DNA from: Laetiporus sulphureus 93-53
Lineage: Eukaryota; Basidiomycota; Agaricomycetes; Polyporales; Laetiporaceae
Length of the DNA: 25,159 nt
Reading direction: 5' to 3'
NCBI RefSeq assembly: GCF_001632365.1
Contig: NW_024468606.1
Coordinates: 1-25,159, forward strand
Below are positions 1 through 9,342 of the stretch, in pieces (within the stretch, counting starts at the first letter, position 1; every line of letters begins with the position of its first letter). Position numbers and translations under genes: made by a program. The notes under the pieces were generated by a model that was not told where the DNA came from, ran no database searches, and saw only the letters and a list, made by a program, of their open reading frames with translations.

Positions 1-480
1 GTTCGCGAACAAGCTCTGCTCCGAGCTCGGTCTGTCCGGCGAGGCCGTGCCGCTGGTCGCACACGCGGTGCACGAAGAGCTCGTCAAGCACAAGCAGGAT
101 GCGCTCGAGTGGGGCGTCATTGGGGGATACGGCAAGGAGACAGCGGAGGACACCAACAAGCCGCGGGATAAGAGCGGGCTGAGTCTGTTGAAGGACAAGA
201 CGGGGCTCGGGCTCGGGTGGGGACGCGCGCCGAAGGACGGGCGGGGCCCGAAGCCGCTTAGGAGCGTGTGGAGGGACTGGGCGGAGGCGGAGGAGTTTAG
301 GACGCGCTTTGAGGTGTTGACGGCGGAGGAGGTTGAGCGGAGGGAGATTGAGAGGGAGCGGGCTAGCCGGTGCGTGGTGTGTCGTGATACGATGCATGGG
401 TGTTCTAACGTAGCGATAGGCGACTACGGCGCGAGACTTCGAAGTTCCAGTCGCAGGCGATTTCCAGGAGACGGCGATGA
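1..480 (+). CDS. SNF5/SMARCB1-family chromatin remodelling subunit, 3' end only
   Basis: Partial gene cut by the left edge. Exon 1-369 is read in frame from base 2. An intron at 370-419 (GTGCGT...GATAG) joins it to exon 420-480, which ends in TGA. The visible 142 or so residues carry the end of a SNF5 domain (FANKLCSELGLSGEAVPLVA and following helix), then a basic linker, a W-R-D-W-A-x-A motif, a charged E/R-rich helix and a short tail ending in consecutive arginines. Family knowledge: SNF5/Sfh1 proteins are core subunits of SWI/SNF or RSC nucleosome remodellers in the nucleus. Splicing at 370 replaces a cysteine-rich read-through tail with a basic tail that fits the family better. SNF5 and SFH1 cannot be told apart from this fragment. 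Confidence 0.82.
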
Positions 481-1035
481 CATTCGATTCGATCGGGGTT
501 CTGCCGCCCTCTCTTGGTATTGTACTGTCACATTAATGCAGATCCATTCGTCACCGCGATTGCCACTCGTTTCCTGAGTTTGATGTCGAATGTCTGTTGA
601 TCGCATAGTTCTCGTGGGCTGCGATGGTCTCGGAATTTTCATAGAACTTCAGACATGCGTGATATAAATCAATGGAGCGGTTATTGCGATCTCAGTGTGG
701 AGGATAGGACCATCGACCAGGATCGAAGGGTGCGTACGAGCAGTATTTGGATAGCCATTCAACGAGTATTCATGGAACAGTGGTTCTTGACCTTTTTTCA
801 TGGGAGGGCCCATGGTTCGGCCATTTTGCCTGACGTTCCTCTAACCTCCCTTTTGATAGCTTTTGCAGACCGGTTGCTACAGTTCAGACTACCGGCTCCC
901 AGCAGTTTCGCATTAGATATTCTGTTCCGATGCTGCGCTTACAGGTCTGGTTCTCAACAAATACGCTGCCTAAAAGTACACTGCGCACTACACGTGCTAC
1001 AAAGAGAACGGAACAAACGCAGTTGTGATCCTGCC
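481..1035. other. Intergenic region between convergent genes
   Basis: This stretch separates the stop of the SNF5-type gene (+) from the stop of the prolidase gene (-), so it should hold both 3' UTRs. I see no conserved coding segment or RNA gene. A stop-free plus-strand frame from 655 runs antisense into the last prolidase exon and has no recognisable protein character. An alternative last exon of the prolidase could lie near 900-990. Confidence 0.5.
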
Positions 1036-3028
1036 TCAGATCGCGCCCGAACATACGGCCTCGATCCAAGCAGTGTCGCTCCTTACCGTGGTGAGGTTCT
1101 CGTATCCATTGGCAGTGATTACCACGACGTCTTCAATCCGAACTCCACCTACACTCTCGTACCTCTTGAGAACGTCATGGTCAATGTGACGGGAATCCCG
1201 CACTAGGGCGAGCAGGTGAGGAGAGAAGTAGATGCCAGGCTCTACCGTCTGTCCGATGCAGGTAAGTATGACCACAGGCAGCAGAACGATGACAATCATC
1301 AACGTACCACGACCATGCCCTCTTCCAGAGGCAGACGGAGACGCAAATACGTGTAGAATGACTCGTGTCCGAGTTCCACTCCCTTCCCAATGGTGTCGTT
1401 CTTCTCCGGCTTACTCGCGCTCGGCACGTCGTGCACGTCTAGCCCAAGCGAGTGCCCGACGCCATGCGGGAAGAACGCGGTGCTCACGCCGCTCGCGAGG
1501 ATCGATTCCTCGGCGTTCCAGGAGCCCGAGTTGGGAGACTCGGGCGTCTTGAAGATGCCTAGTCGCTGGAAGCCGCGGACGAGCGTGCGGTGGCACAGGA
1601 GCTGGATCACGTCCCAGTGTAGACCGGGCTCTAGTGCCTCCATCGACAGCTGCAAGCGGCTCAGTTCGAATGTAACATCATTGAAGAGGGAAGGACGTAC
1701 CCGTTGCATCTCGAGTACGAGCTCGTATATGGCCCGCGCCTCGGGAGTGAACTTGCCTCCGTTTCCAACAGGCATGGTTCGAGTGACTTAAAGATCAGTC
1801 AGCCAGAGTAACTGTGGAGGACATGTGCAAGGCTCACTATCAGAAGCATAGCAATTCCATTCGCAGCCTGCATCAATGAGCAGGACCTGGGCATCCAGCT
1901 GTCTGCCCTCTCCATGAGCGAGGTGGTGGCCGTTCTCGTGAGAGTGGGGTGCGACGGGACCCCAGGCGAACTCGCGATCGTTGCAGCAGTAGTGCAGAGT
2001 GGAAGCACGAGTGGAGGCAGCAACTATTGGCAGGTATGCTTGATGCACAGAACTAGATAACATCGGTGAGCCTGGCCAGCTTCTGAGCGAGGTGATAGAG
2101 TCACATACCCTTCCCTGCGGCAGGAAGCCACGAAGAGGGCTTCCGCCTCCGCTTCCTTCTCAATCAGCCATTCGCCAGGAAGCAAAGGCCTGTCGACACC
2201 CGCGCCCTCTCCATGCTGAAGTGCACCGCGTACACCTTGGCCCAGCACACGCATGACAACCTCGTGAGCGCGCGAGCTGATGGCGTTGGCCTTACTGATT
2301 GCTGCAATCTCGTTTGCATCCTTCGTGAGTCTGGCGCGGTGCAAAGCGGTCAGGAGATAGGCATCAGTTGCAGTCGCATTCTTTGGCAGCATCGTGGACG
2401 TGTACTGTGCAGAGAGGACCGGGAAGAGGGGGGATCCAGCGGGTAGGATGTGGATGGTGGCAGACGGGTATGCCTTCATCTCTTCCTTAAGCGCTGCGTG
2501 AAGCTCCCCAAGGTGCTCGACACGGGTCATCTGAAATTGTGAAGATGCTTCCTCAACGGTTGGAGGAGGCACAGACCACATTAGGTCCGCAATCTCAGCT
2601 TTCGGGATGAACAACTGCATCTGCGGGTTGGTGGAGAGCGACGTTCCGTTCTGGAACGTGAATAAGAGGTACGACGAGGGGATTTCGCATCCTGATAGAT
2701 AGTAAAAGTTGGATTCCTGCAATGCGACGTTAGATTAGGAAGAAACGGTGACAAGACGGTGTAAAGACCTGCCGGAAACTAAGCTCGCGATCGGTATCAT
2801 TCCTGTAGGGCGTGACTGCCCCTGCAAGTAATATTATCTGGGGCTGCAACAAAACTATCAGAACAGCAGAATACAGCAAGATTCGACTACACACCTCATT
2901 CTGCTCCATAGACGGCAACAATTCGATGAGCTTGCCGAATGTCTTGATGACATGCGCTTGTGCTGCAATGTCACGTCTCAATAGAGGCACATATATCAAT
3001 CACTTTATAAGTCATTACCAGGATACAT
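1036..3028 (-). CDS. Xaa-Pro aminopeptidase/prolidase, metallopeptidase family M24B
   Basis: Eight-exon model: 3028-3019, 2962-2895, 2843-2769, 2716-2109, 2052-1838, 1786-1701, 1649-1308, 1248-1036; 538 residues. Family role: removes N-terminal residues before proline or splits X-Pro dipeptides, using two metal ions, usually in the cytosol. The N-terminal half has the family signature [16 protein letters not shown]. The pita-bread catalytic half shows all five metal ligands: D314 and D325 in [15 protein letters not shown]420 in [11 protein letters not shown]471 in TVEPGIY and E507 in GGVRIED. The start is a 10-base first exon (ATG TAT CCT G) that joins to give MYPAQAH, matching the usual YPAK-type N-terminus. 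The C-terminus is less sure: a good donor (GTAAGG) follows ENLTT, so a further exon may replace the last 15 or so residues. Confidence 0.9.
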
Positions 3029-3184
3029 CGTATTCGTTCGTATTCCGAAGGTGATCGCAGGAAGCACAGATAGGCTAGAGCTGCGAGAGTTGCGGGAGCG
3101 CCGAGGACATCTCAGCCACCATCATCTACCTCTCGCGCACTACTTTCTACCACTTCCGCCGCCACCTCACCTTTCGACGAGTGT
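3029..3184. promoter_or_regulatory. Shared bidirectional promoter of prolidase and RRP42 genes
   Basis: Only 156 bases separate the two divergent start codons, so both promoters and 5' UTRs must share this interval. The RRP42-proximal half is a pyrimidine-rich tract rich in CACC/CCGCC (about 3116-3176), typical of fungal 5' leaders. No clear TATA box is visible. The promoter role is inferred from gene layout. Confidence 0.55.
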
Positions 3185-4414
3185 ATGGCGACAATATCAA
3201 TTTCTAAGGCGGAGAAGTCATATGTTCAAAGTTCTCTCCGCAACGACCCTCCACTCCGTGCTGATGGACGCGCACTCCTTGATTTCCGGACTGTGTTGCT
3301 TGAGACTGGCGTCGCACCCTTAGCAAATGGAAGTGCCAAGCTGAACATAGGTAAAGCGCCGTTGGAAGGCGGGGACGGCACAGAGGTGATTGCGGCCACA
3401 AAACTGGAGGTGGAGGACGTTGAGTCAGGCGACGGGATTGATGGCGGCCGCATTGTTTGCTCAGTGACATGGTGCGTATGACAACTGTTTGAATGCAATA
3501 TTAAGGAAACCTTGTTTCGTCTTGCTCTGATGTTGAGGACGGCGGTTAGATTGCGTAGCTAATTGTTCCGAGACAGCTCTCCCTCTGCCTACCCTCATCT
3601 ATCCTCAAATTCCCTCGACGAGCTCCAATATGACCTAACGACTATCCTCCACCAAACCATCGCTCATCCATCTTTGCATCCATCCAACCTCAGCATCTTG
3701 CCAGGTAAGAAAGCCTGGCTTCTACACCTAGATGTCGTCGTACTCGCGGACGCGGGCAATGTCCTTGACGCAATTTTTACGGCATCCCGCGCCTCGCTTT
3801 GGGACACGAAGGTCCCTCGCACGCGTGCAATTCAGTATCAGGCGAAGAAACCAGCATTTACAAACGCGGATGTAGACATGGATGAGGGGCAGGGACCAAC
3901 CATCAGCGGCTTTGACACGCGCAATATAGCGAAGGCCGCAGTAGATTTTGAGCTCCCAGACTATTGGGATGAGGGTGAGATCCTCGACGGAAGAGAATGT
4001 TGGCCAGTATCTGTCACTTTGAACGTTGTAAGTAATTTTTATACCATACCGGTTGATCTGAATTAACCGCAAGCCTTTAGCTGTCCCCAATTCACTACCT
4101 GGACGCTACACTGACTGAAGAGGCCTCCACTCCCGTGAAACTACTACTGGCATTCTCGTTCCCTCGCGATTCACCGCCTCGTATACAGGCAATGCGACTG
4201 CTCGGTCCAGGAGAGTTGTCGTTAGAGCAAACGAAGTCTTTAATCGCGGTGAGTTTCCTCTCAGGCATACCTTGTCAATAAAAAGACGAGCGAGCACGAA
4301 CGTTAGGATTCCCAAAAATATGCAAGTGAGCTGTTCAATTCTCTAGAGTCAAAGCTGTGCGATGAAGATATACGGAGAAACATCAAAGCAAGAGACAAGT
4401 TCGCGCTGCGGTGA
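3185..4414 (+). CDS. RRP42: Exosome complex component RRP42 (RNase PH-like)
   Basis: Four-exon model: 3185-3471, 3577-4027, 4081-4248, 4307-4414; 337 residues. Family role: one of six RNase PH-fold subunits of the core exosome ring, which threads RNA to the catalytic subunits in nucleus and cytoplasm; the subunit itself is normally inactive. Seen here: an N-terminal S-x-A-E-x-x-Y helix, the LRADGRALLDFR motif, an ETGVAPLANGSA strand, then LLHLDVVVLADAGNVLDAI and the second-domain signature YLDATLTEEAS. These match RRP42 better than RRP43 or RRP45. The GGDG insertion around residues 58-62 sits in a loop. At 337 residues it is somewhat longer than yeast and human homologues because of loop insertions. 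It converges on the left GH5 gene, with 75 bases between stops. Confidence 0.88.
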
Positions 4415-4489
4415 ACAGCTGCCTGGCAGAAAAGTATTGTGATGCATATGGTACAGTATACATTAATGCCATCTTCTGCCAACTGTGCC

Positions 4490-6212
4490 TTAGGTGCTCT
4501 CACTGGCATGTGTCCTGAGTGCTTTGTTCAATCCTTCTCTTTTCATGCAATTCTCAAACTTGAAGCTCTCCGCAAGACGCTCCAACTCTTTCTCTCCCAT
4601 GCCACGGAAATGTTCCGCCCACTCGCGGACCATGAACTCGCCCATCAAGGTGTTCCTCGAAATCGCTTCGACGCGGCGCTCAAGCGTCCAGATTGGATAG
4701 GGATACAGCCGCTGATCGGCTTCGTTTGGCACTTCGCGCTTGATAAGTTCGACCAGCGGATCGTACACATGTCGCACGAAGCGATCATTTGCACCCCAAG
4801 CGTCCACGGCGAGGCGGTACTTCTTATGGAGAACGTCTTTGAAGTGCTGCATGTAGGATGTCTCGCGAGAGACGTAGACCATTCCTTGAAAGCCGATATC
4901 TTTGTACAGCCAGATGGACCAGCTGAGGCGGTCCTGCAAGGGTACTCTCGGTAAAGTATTCTGAGGCGACGTCTGTATCACCGACGCACCTCATGGTACA
5001 TCTCCAACTGGTCAGCGAGGACGTTGTATCGTCGCTCGTTGATCTCGTCGGTCGCCTCGCCATCGTATTCTCTCCGTGCGTACACAGGACCCCACTCACC
5101 ATTCCACACACAGAGGCCCTGCGCGTCTATCCACTCGCGCTTACGCTCATAACTACGCCGCATCCTTCGGCGCTGCTCGTCCGTGCGTTCATACGGCTCA
5201 GGTGACTTGGGAAAGCCGTACAGCGAGTAGTCGTGGATCGCGTACGCTGCGTTCGGCCATCGCACAGCAGCGTCGTCCGGGAAGCGCGTGAAATCAGACG
5301 CGAAGGTGTTCCCATCGAGGAAGAGCATATGGTTTGGATCGATGGATTGGATGGCTGCGTATACGCGGTCGTAGAATTGGATGAGCCCCGCGTGTTCGGG
5401 GTCGGCAGGTTCGTTCATCGGGTTGTAGCCCGCAATCCACTGGTGCACCAACCTGTTGGGTGAGCGATTTGTCCCCTATGGTGAGTGAAAGACGGCGACA
5501 GACCTTCTCGTCCTTGTAATGCTTCGCTATATCCGTCCAAAGCCAGACCAGCCTATCCTGGAAGTCCTTATGAATCCAGAAAGAAGCTGTGTGCGCGCCG
5601 TGGTCTGAGTGCCAGCCGCCGTTCTGCCCGCCTGGTGCGGTGTGCATGTCGAGGATGGTGTATATTCCGTGCTTTGCGCAGGCCGCTACGACACGGTCGA
5701 GGTGCTTGAATCCTTCGAGCTTGAGGACGCGTGGGTTCATGTCATCTTCGAAGTGCCGGTAGTTGATCGCGATTCGAATGCAGTTCAGGCCAAGCGACTT
5801 GAAGAAGGCAGCATCTGCCTCCGCAAAGAAATGTTCAAGGAACTGTAAATGATCAGACACATTAATTTTCTTTCTCAGCGATGATTTTGCTCAGGAATGC
5901 ATACTCTGTCGAAGAAGAACTCGGATTTTTGCTGCCCGATCACCTCGGCGAGCGCAGCGCGTATTTGGAACTCACATCCGGGGAAACCTAGCGATCGCAT
6001 GAAGTCGTAAGCTTCATATTACAGTCGTTCATTCCTTACCACTGATGAAGTTCTCCATTCTATGTGCACGAACAACCCTTCAGCTCGTCAAAGCGACATA
6101 GATATCGCAGTGCTCACGTCATCCACCCTCCCATGCCTGCGCCTCTCAAAATGACCTCTTTGCCATCCCCATCGACAATCTTCGTGCCCTCGACGCGGAG
6201 AAAGCTAGACAT
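4490..6212 (-). CDS. GH5 glycoside hydrolase, paralogue 1
   Basis: Six-exon model: 6212-6118, 6059-6040, 5987-5905, 5842-5504, 5439-4990, 4933-4490; 476 residues. GH5 enzymes are retaining TIM-barrel beta-glycosidases. Visible family features: LRGAGMGGW at the barrel entry, NCIRI with the conserved arginine, a DMHTAPGGQN loop, the acid/base glutamate E189 in NPMNEP, and the nucleophile E294 in WNGEWGP. There is no signal peptide, so the protein is probably intracellular. The subfamily and substrate (beta-1,3-glucan, glucoside or glycolipid) cannot be fixed by eye. The 64-base intron at 5440-5503, before WIAGYNP, is absent from paralogue 2. The start ATG is followed by FLRVEGTKIVD, which aligns with the start of paralogue 2. 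Confidence 0.88.
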
Positions 6213-7055
6213 TGGTTGGCCGCACTCGTGTTCGACGGTCTTTGAACGTTGCACATCTACCTTCTATCGCGGCAGTACGCTTTTAACCTGTGGGGCTTGT
6301 CATCCAGGTAACAGCTGAGAGGCCCACATGATGGTCGGAGGTGGCTATGGTCGCAAGGGGCTCGGTGAACTAAAATAACAGAATCTACGAGTCGTCAGGA
6401 CCTCGAACAGGAGGCGATAGTCGAGCTGGCCGGGGTTTCAAGTACAAACCATGATTTTTATGAGCGCTGAGTAACTTGAGTCATCTCATTCTCAACACTG
6501 GTAAGATCAGTGTTATGGCCCTCCCGAAGGTCTCAAGGCGACACTATCCTGCATCCGCCGGAAAGCAGTCAATTTCCTAGCTTAACGAAGACGTTGCTTG
6601 TCGCGGCAGTGAGGACCGGCATTCACCGCCTAATCCTTGCAGAGGTGGCCAGGGTCTTGATTACGGCTCGGGGAAACGAAGCTCGGAACCAGCGACAAAT
6701 TTCCAATGCTCAATCAGACGGATCAGATCTCACAATCTCACTTCAAGTACGATGACGATACTAATACATTCCTGGATCCCCCAGTGGAAATCGGCGATCT
6801 GCAACATTTGCATTAGTCTCAATTCCGTTTCCCTCTATTCTCTAGCTGAGGGAAGATTCCAAGGAGATATTGTAATGATTGACGACGAACAAACGGAGGT
6901 TTCGCGGATGCGCCCCGGAGCAACCTCGGAGGCTCTCTGGATGAATCAGCTCGTGAGCACGCTAAGAGCTCGGATGACTCACGATAATCCAGCTCCACTT
7001 CTGCTGTTATAAAACATGTCCTCCAAGGATCTTTCGCGTGTTCATCCAACTTATC
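6213..7055. promoter_or_regulatory. Shared upstream region of the divergent GH5 pair
   Basis: These 843 bases lie between the two divergent GH5 start codons. No protein-like ORF or RNA gene is seen. For the right gene a TATA-like box is at 7008-7014, 42 bases before ATG. For the left gene only a weak AT-rich stretch (about 6275-6283) is visible. Co-regulation of the pair is inferred from layout only. Confidence 0.5.
7008..7014 (+). promoter_or_regulatory. TATA-like box of GH5 paralogue 2
   Basis: TATAAAA lies 42 bases upstream of the chosen ATG at 7056. It supports that start over upstream non-ATG codons in the same open frame. Confidence 0.5.
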
Positions 7056-8768
7056 ATGGCGTACTTGAAGGTCTCTGGAACGAAAATCGTCGACCACAAT
7101 GGCAAGGAGATCATCCTCCGCGGCGCAGGCCTTGGTGGCTGGATGAAGTATGCATCTTCTTCACAAACACTTCACGGGTCGGCCACTGATCGTCTCTGCG
7201 TAGCATGGAGAACTTCATCTCCGGTATGCATCGTAGATGGAATCGGATCGTCAAGCTCATGGACGATCGTCGCAGGTTACCCTGGTTGCGAATTCCAGAT
7301 TCGCGCAGCACTCGCGGACGTCATTGGCAAGGAGAAGTCAGAATTCTTCTATGACAAGGCGTGCAGATATCCTTTGCTCTGTCGATGGGCAATGATTGAT
7401 TGGTCTCGTCGCAGTTCCTGGAATACTTCTTCCAGGACGCCGATGCCGCGTTCTTCAAGAGCTTGGAGCTGAACTGTATTCGCATTCCCTTCAATTACAA
7501 GCATTTCGAGGGCGCGTATATGCGATGTTGCGGCGATTGCTCTCATTCGATGCTGAATGAGACCATTTCTAGATGACATGAATCCGCGCGTGCTGAAGCC
7601 GGAAGGCTTCAAGCACCTCGATCGCGTGATTGATCTGTGCTCGAAGCATGGTATCTACACAATCCTCGATCTGCACACAGCACCAGGTGGCCAGAACACC
7701 GACTGGCACGCGGATGCCGGGACGCACATCGCCAAGTTCTGGGAGCACAAAGACTTCCAGGATCGCACGGTCTGGCTCTGGGACCAGCTGGCAAAGCATT
7801 ATGTCGGGAACACCTGGATCGCGGGCTACAACCCGCTAAACGAGCCGACTGACCCGTACCACACCCGCGTCGTTGCTTTCTATGACCGCGTCTACCGCGC
7901 AATCCGCGTGGTCGATCCGCATCATGCGCTCTTCTTTGACGGAAACACCTTCGCGTCCGACTTTTCGCACTTCGGCGACGTGCACAAGCGGTGGGAGAAC
8001 TGCGCGTACTCGATACACGACTATAGCGTGTTTGGGTTTCCCGCGTCGCCGGAGCCGTATGTGAACAGCGAGGCGCAGAGGACTCGCATGCGGAAGAGCT
8101 ACGAGCGTAAGCGAGAGTGGATGGATGAGCGCGGATTGTGCGTGTGGAATGGCGAGTGGGGCCCAGTGTATGCGCGGACGGAGTACGAGGGCGCGAGGAC
8201 GGAGGCAATCAACGAGGAGCGATACAAGGTTCTCAAGGACCAGCTGAGCATCTACAATCAGGTGCGTGTGCTTTCCGCAAAAATTTGCATATGGAAAGGG
8301 AATAATTCTTTGTTTCAGGATCGCCTGAGCTGGTCGATCTGGACGTACAAGGATATAGGCTTCCAAGGGATGGTCTACGTTTCGCGCGAGACGCCGTACA
8401 TGAAGCTGTTCAAGGACTTCCTCGCGCAAAAGCATAGGCTCGCAATCGACGCGTGGGGCGCAGACGATACCGCCGTGCGACCGATCTACGACCCGCTCAT
8501 AGACCTCATCAAGCGCGAGGTTCCCGCAGAGTACCAGAACCTCTACCCGTTCCCGGTGTGGAAGTTCAGCGACCGCGTCGGTCGGTTGGCGAGGAATATT
8601 CTGGTGAGCGAGTTCCTGGTGAAGCCGTGGGCGGAGCATTTCCGTGGCAAGAGCGAGAAGGAGCTTGATGAGATTGCAAAGAGTTTCTCGTTCGATAATT
8701 GCTTACGTCGCGATGGGCTCAACCGGATCTTGACGGAGAACGCGAGTTTGGTGGCAGAGTCTAAGTGA
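7056..8768 (+). CDS. GH5 glycoside hydrolase, paralogue 2
   Basis: Six-exon model: 7056-7147, 7204-7223, 7276-7358, 7415-7511, 7573-8261, 8319-8768; 476 residues, the same length as paralogue 1 and about two thirds identical by eye. It keeps LRGAGLGGW, NCIRI, DLHTAPGGQN, acid/base E188 in NPLNEP and nucleophile E292 in WNGEWGP, so it should be active. No signal peptide is seen. The first three introns and the last fall at the same codons as in paralogue 1. The intron within HFE/DDMNP (7512-7572) is unique to this copy. Introns 7359-7414 and 7512-7572 start with GC rather than GT; no nearby GT donor keeps the frame. Neither intron introduces a break in the spliced reading frame. Confidence 0.88.
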
Positions 8769-9342
8769 ACTATAAGGCGGACCGATTGTACGGATAGTTG
8801 GACGAAATCTTGGGACATATAAGTATGAAGCTCGAATACATGGAAAGAAAATTAGATTCGATCTGAGCGCGGCTCGGAACACAAGCCAGCGAACGATGTT
8901 ATGGGGAAACATCTCACTTTTCCGGAGCAGCGCCATCGCATCCACTGTGCAGGCGCAACCATATTCCACGTCTGACAATACAATCTAGAGTCTAGTACAG
9001 TCGTGTGACCGTCCTGTCAGTCTCCCGGACGCAGAATGATGACCGCCAGTGGTTTGTTCCGAGCAGTATTCAAAAATAGAAATAGCAATGAATTCAAATT
9101 TATACAATCCGTTCATTGCACACTTAAACAATGTACAATCGAATCACTGAACCCACAGAGCGACTCTCGTGAGAGTTAACGATCTCGATCAAGTTGTGGC
9201 TCAAGCGCCCGTCAACCTTATATTATGTAAGCATAACTTTCCTCTTAAATGGGCTGCTCTGCGGCTCTCGGACCTGACTCCATCCCGTCAGGCGACAAGG
9301 TTTGGCTGTGTGCTGTTTTCTGCTCTTCGTGCATCGTTATGC
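8769..9342. other. Intergenic: GH5 3' UTR and SPX-RING promoter
   Basis: Two plus-strand genes flank this region. It contains an AT-rich stretch at about 9070-9135 and a short palindrome, ACTCTC-GT-GAGAGT, at 9163-9176, about 170 bases before the SPX-RING start. The open frame from 9169 to the real ATG is probably untranslated leader. No gene is seen. Confidence 0.45.

Noticed and set aside
655..1206. Plus-strand 183-codon open frame
   Set aside because: Its last third is antisense to the conserved final prolidase exon and the rest has no protein-like pattern or splice logic.
4439..4954. Plus-strand 171-codon open frame
   Set aside because: It lies antisense to the last GH5 paralogue 1 exon, whose sequence is clearly conserved; high GC at third positions opens the opposite strand.
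7836..8639. Minus-strand 267-codon open frame
   Set aside because: It is the antisense shadow of GH5 paralogue 2, including across its intron.
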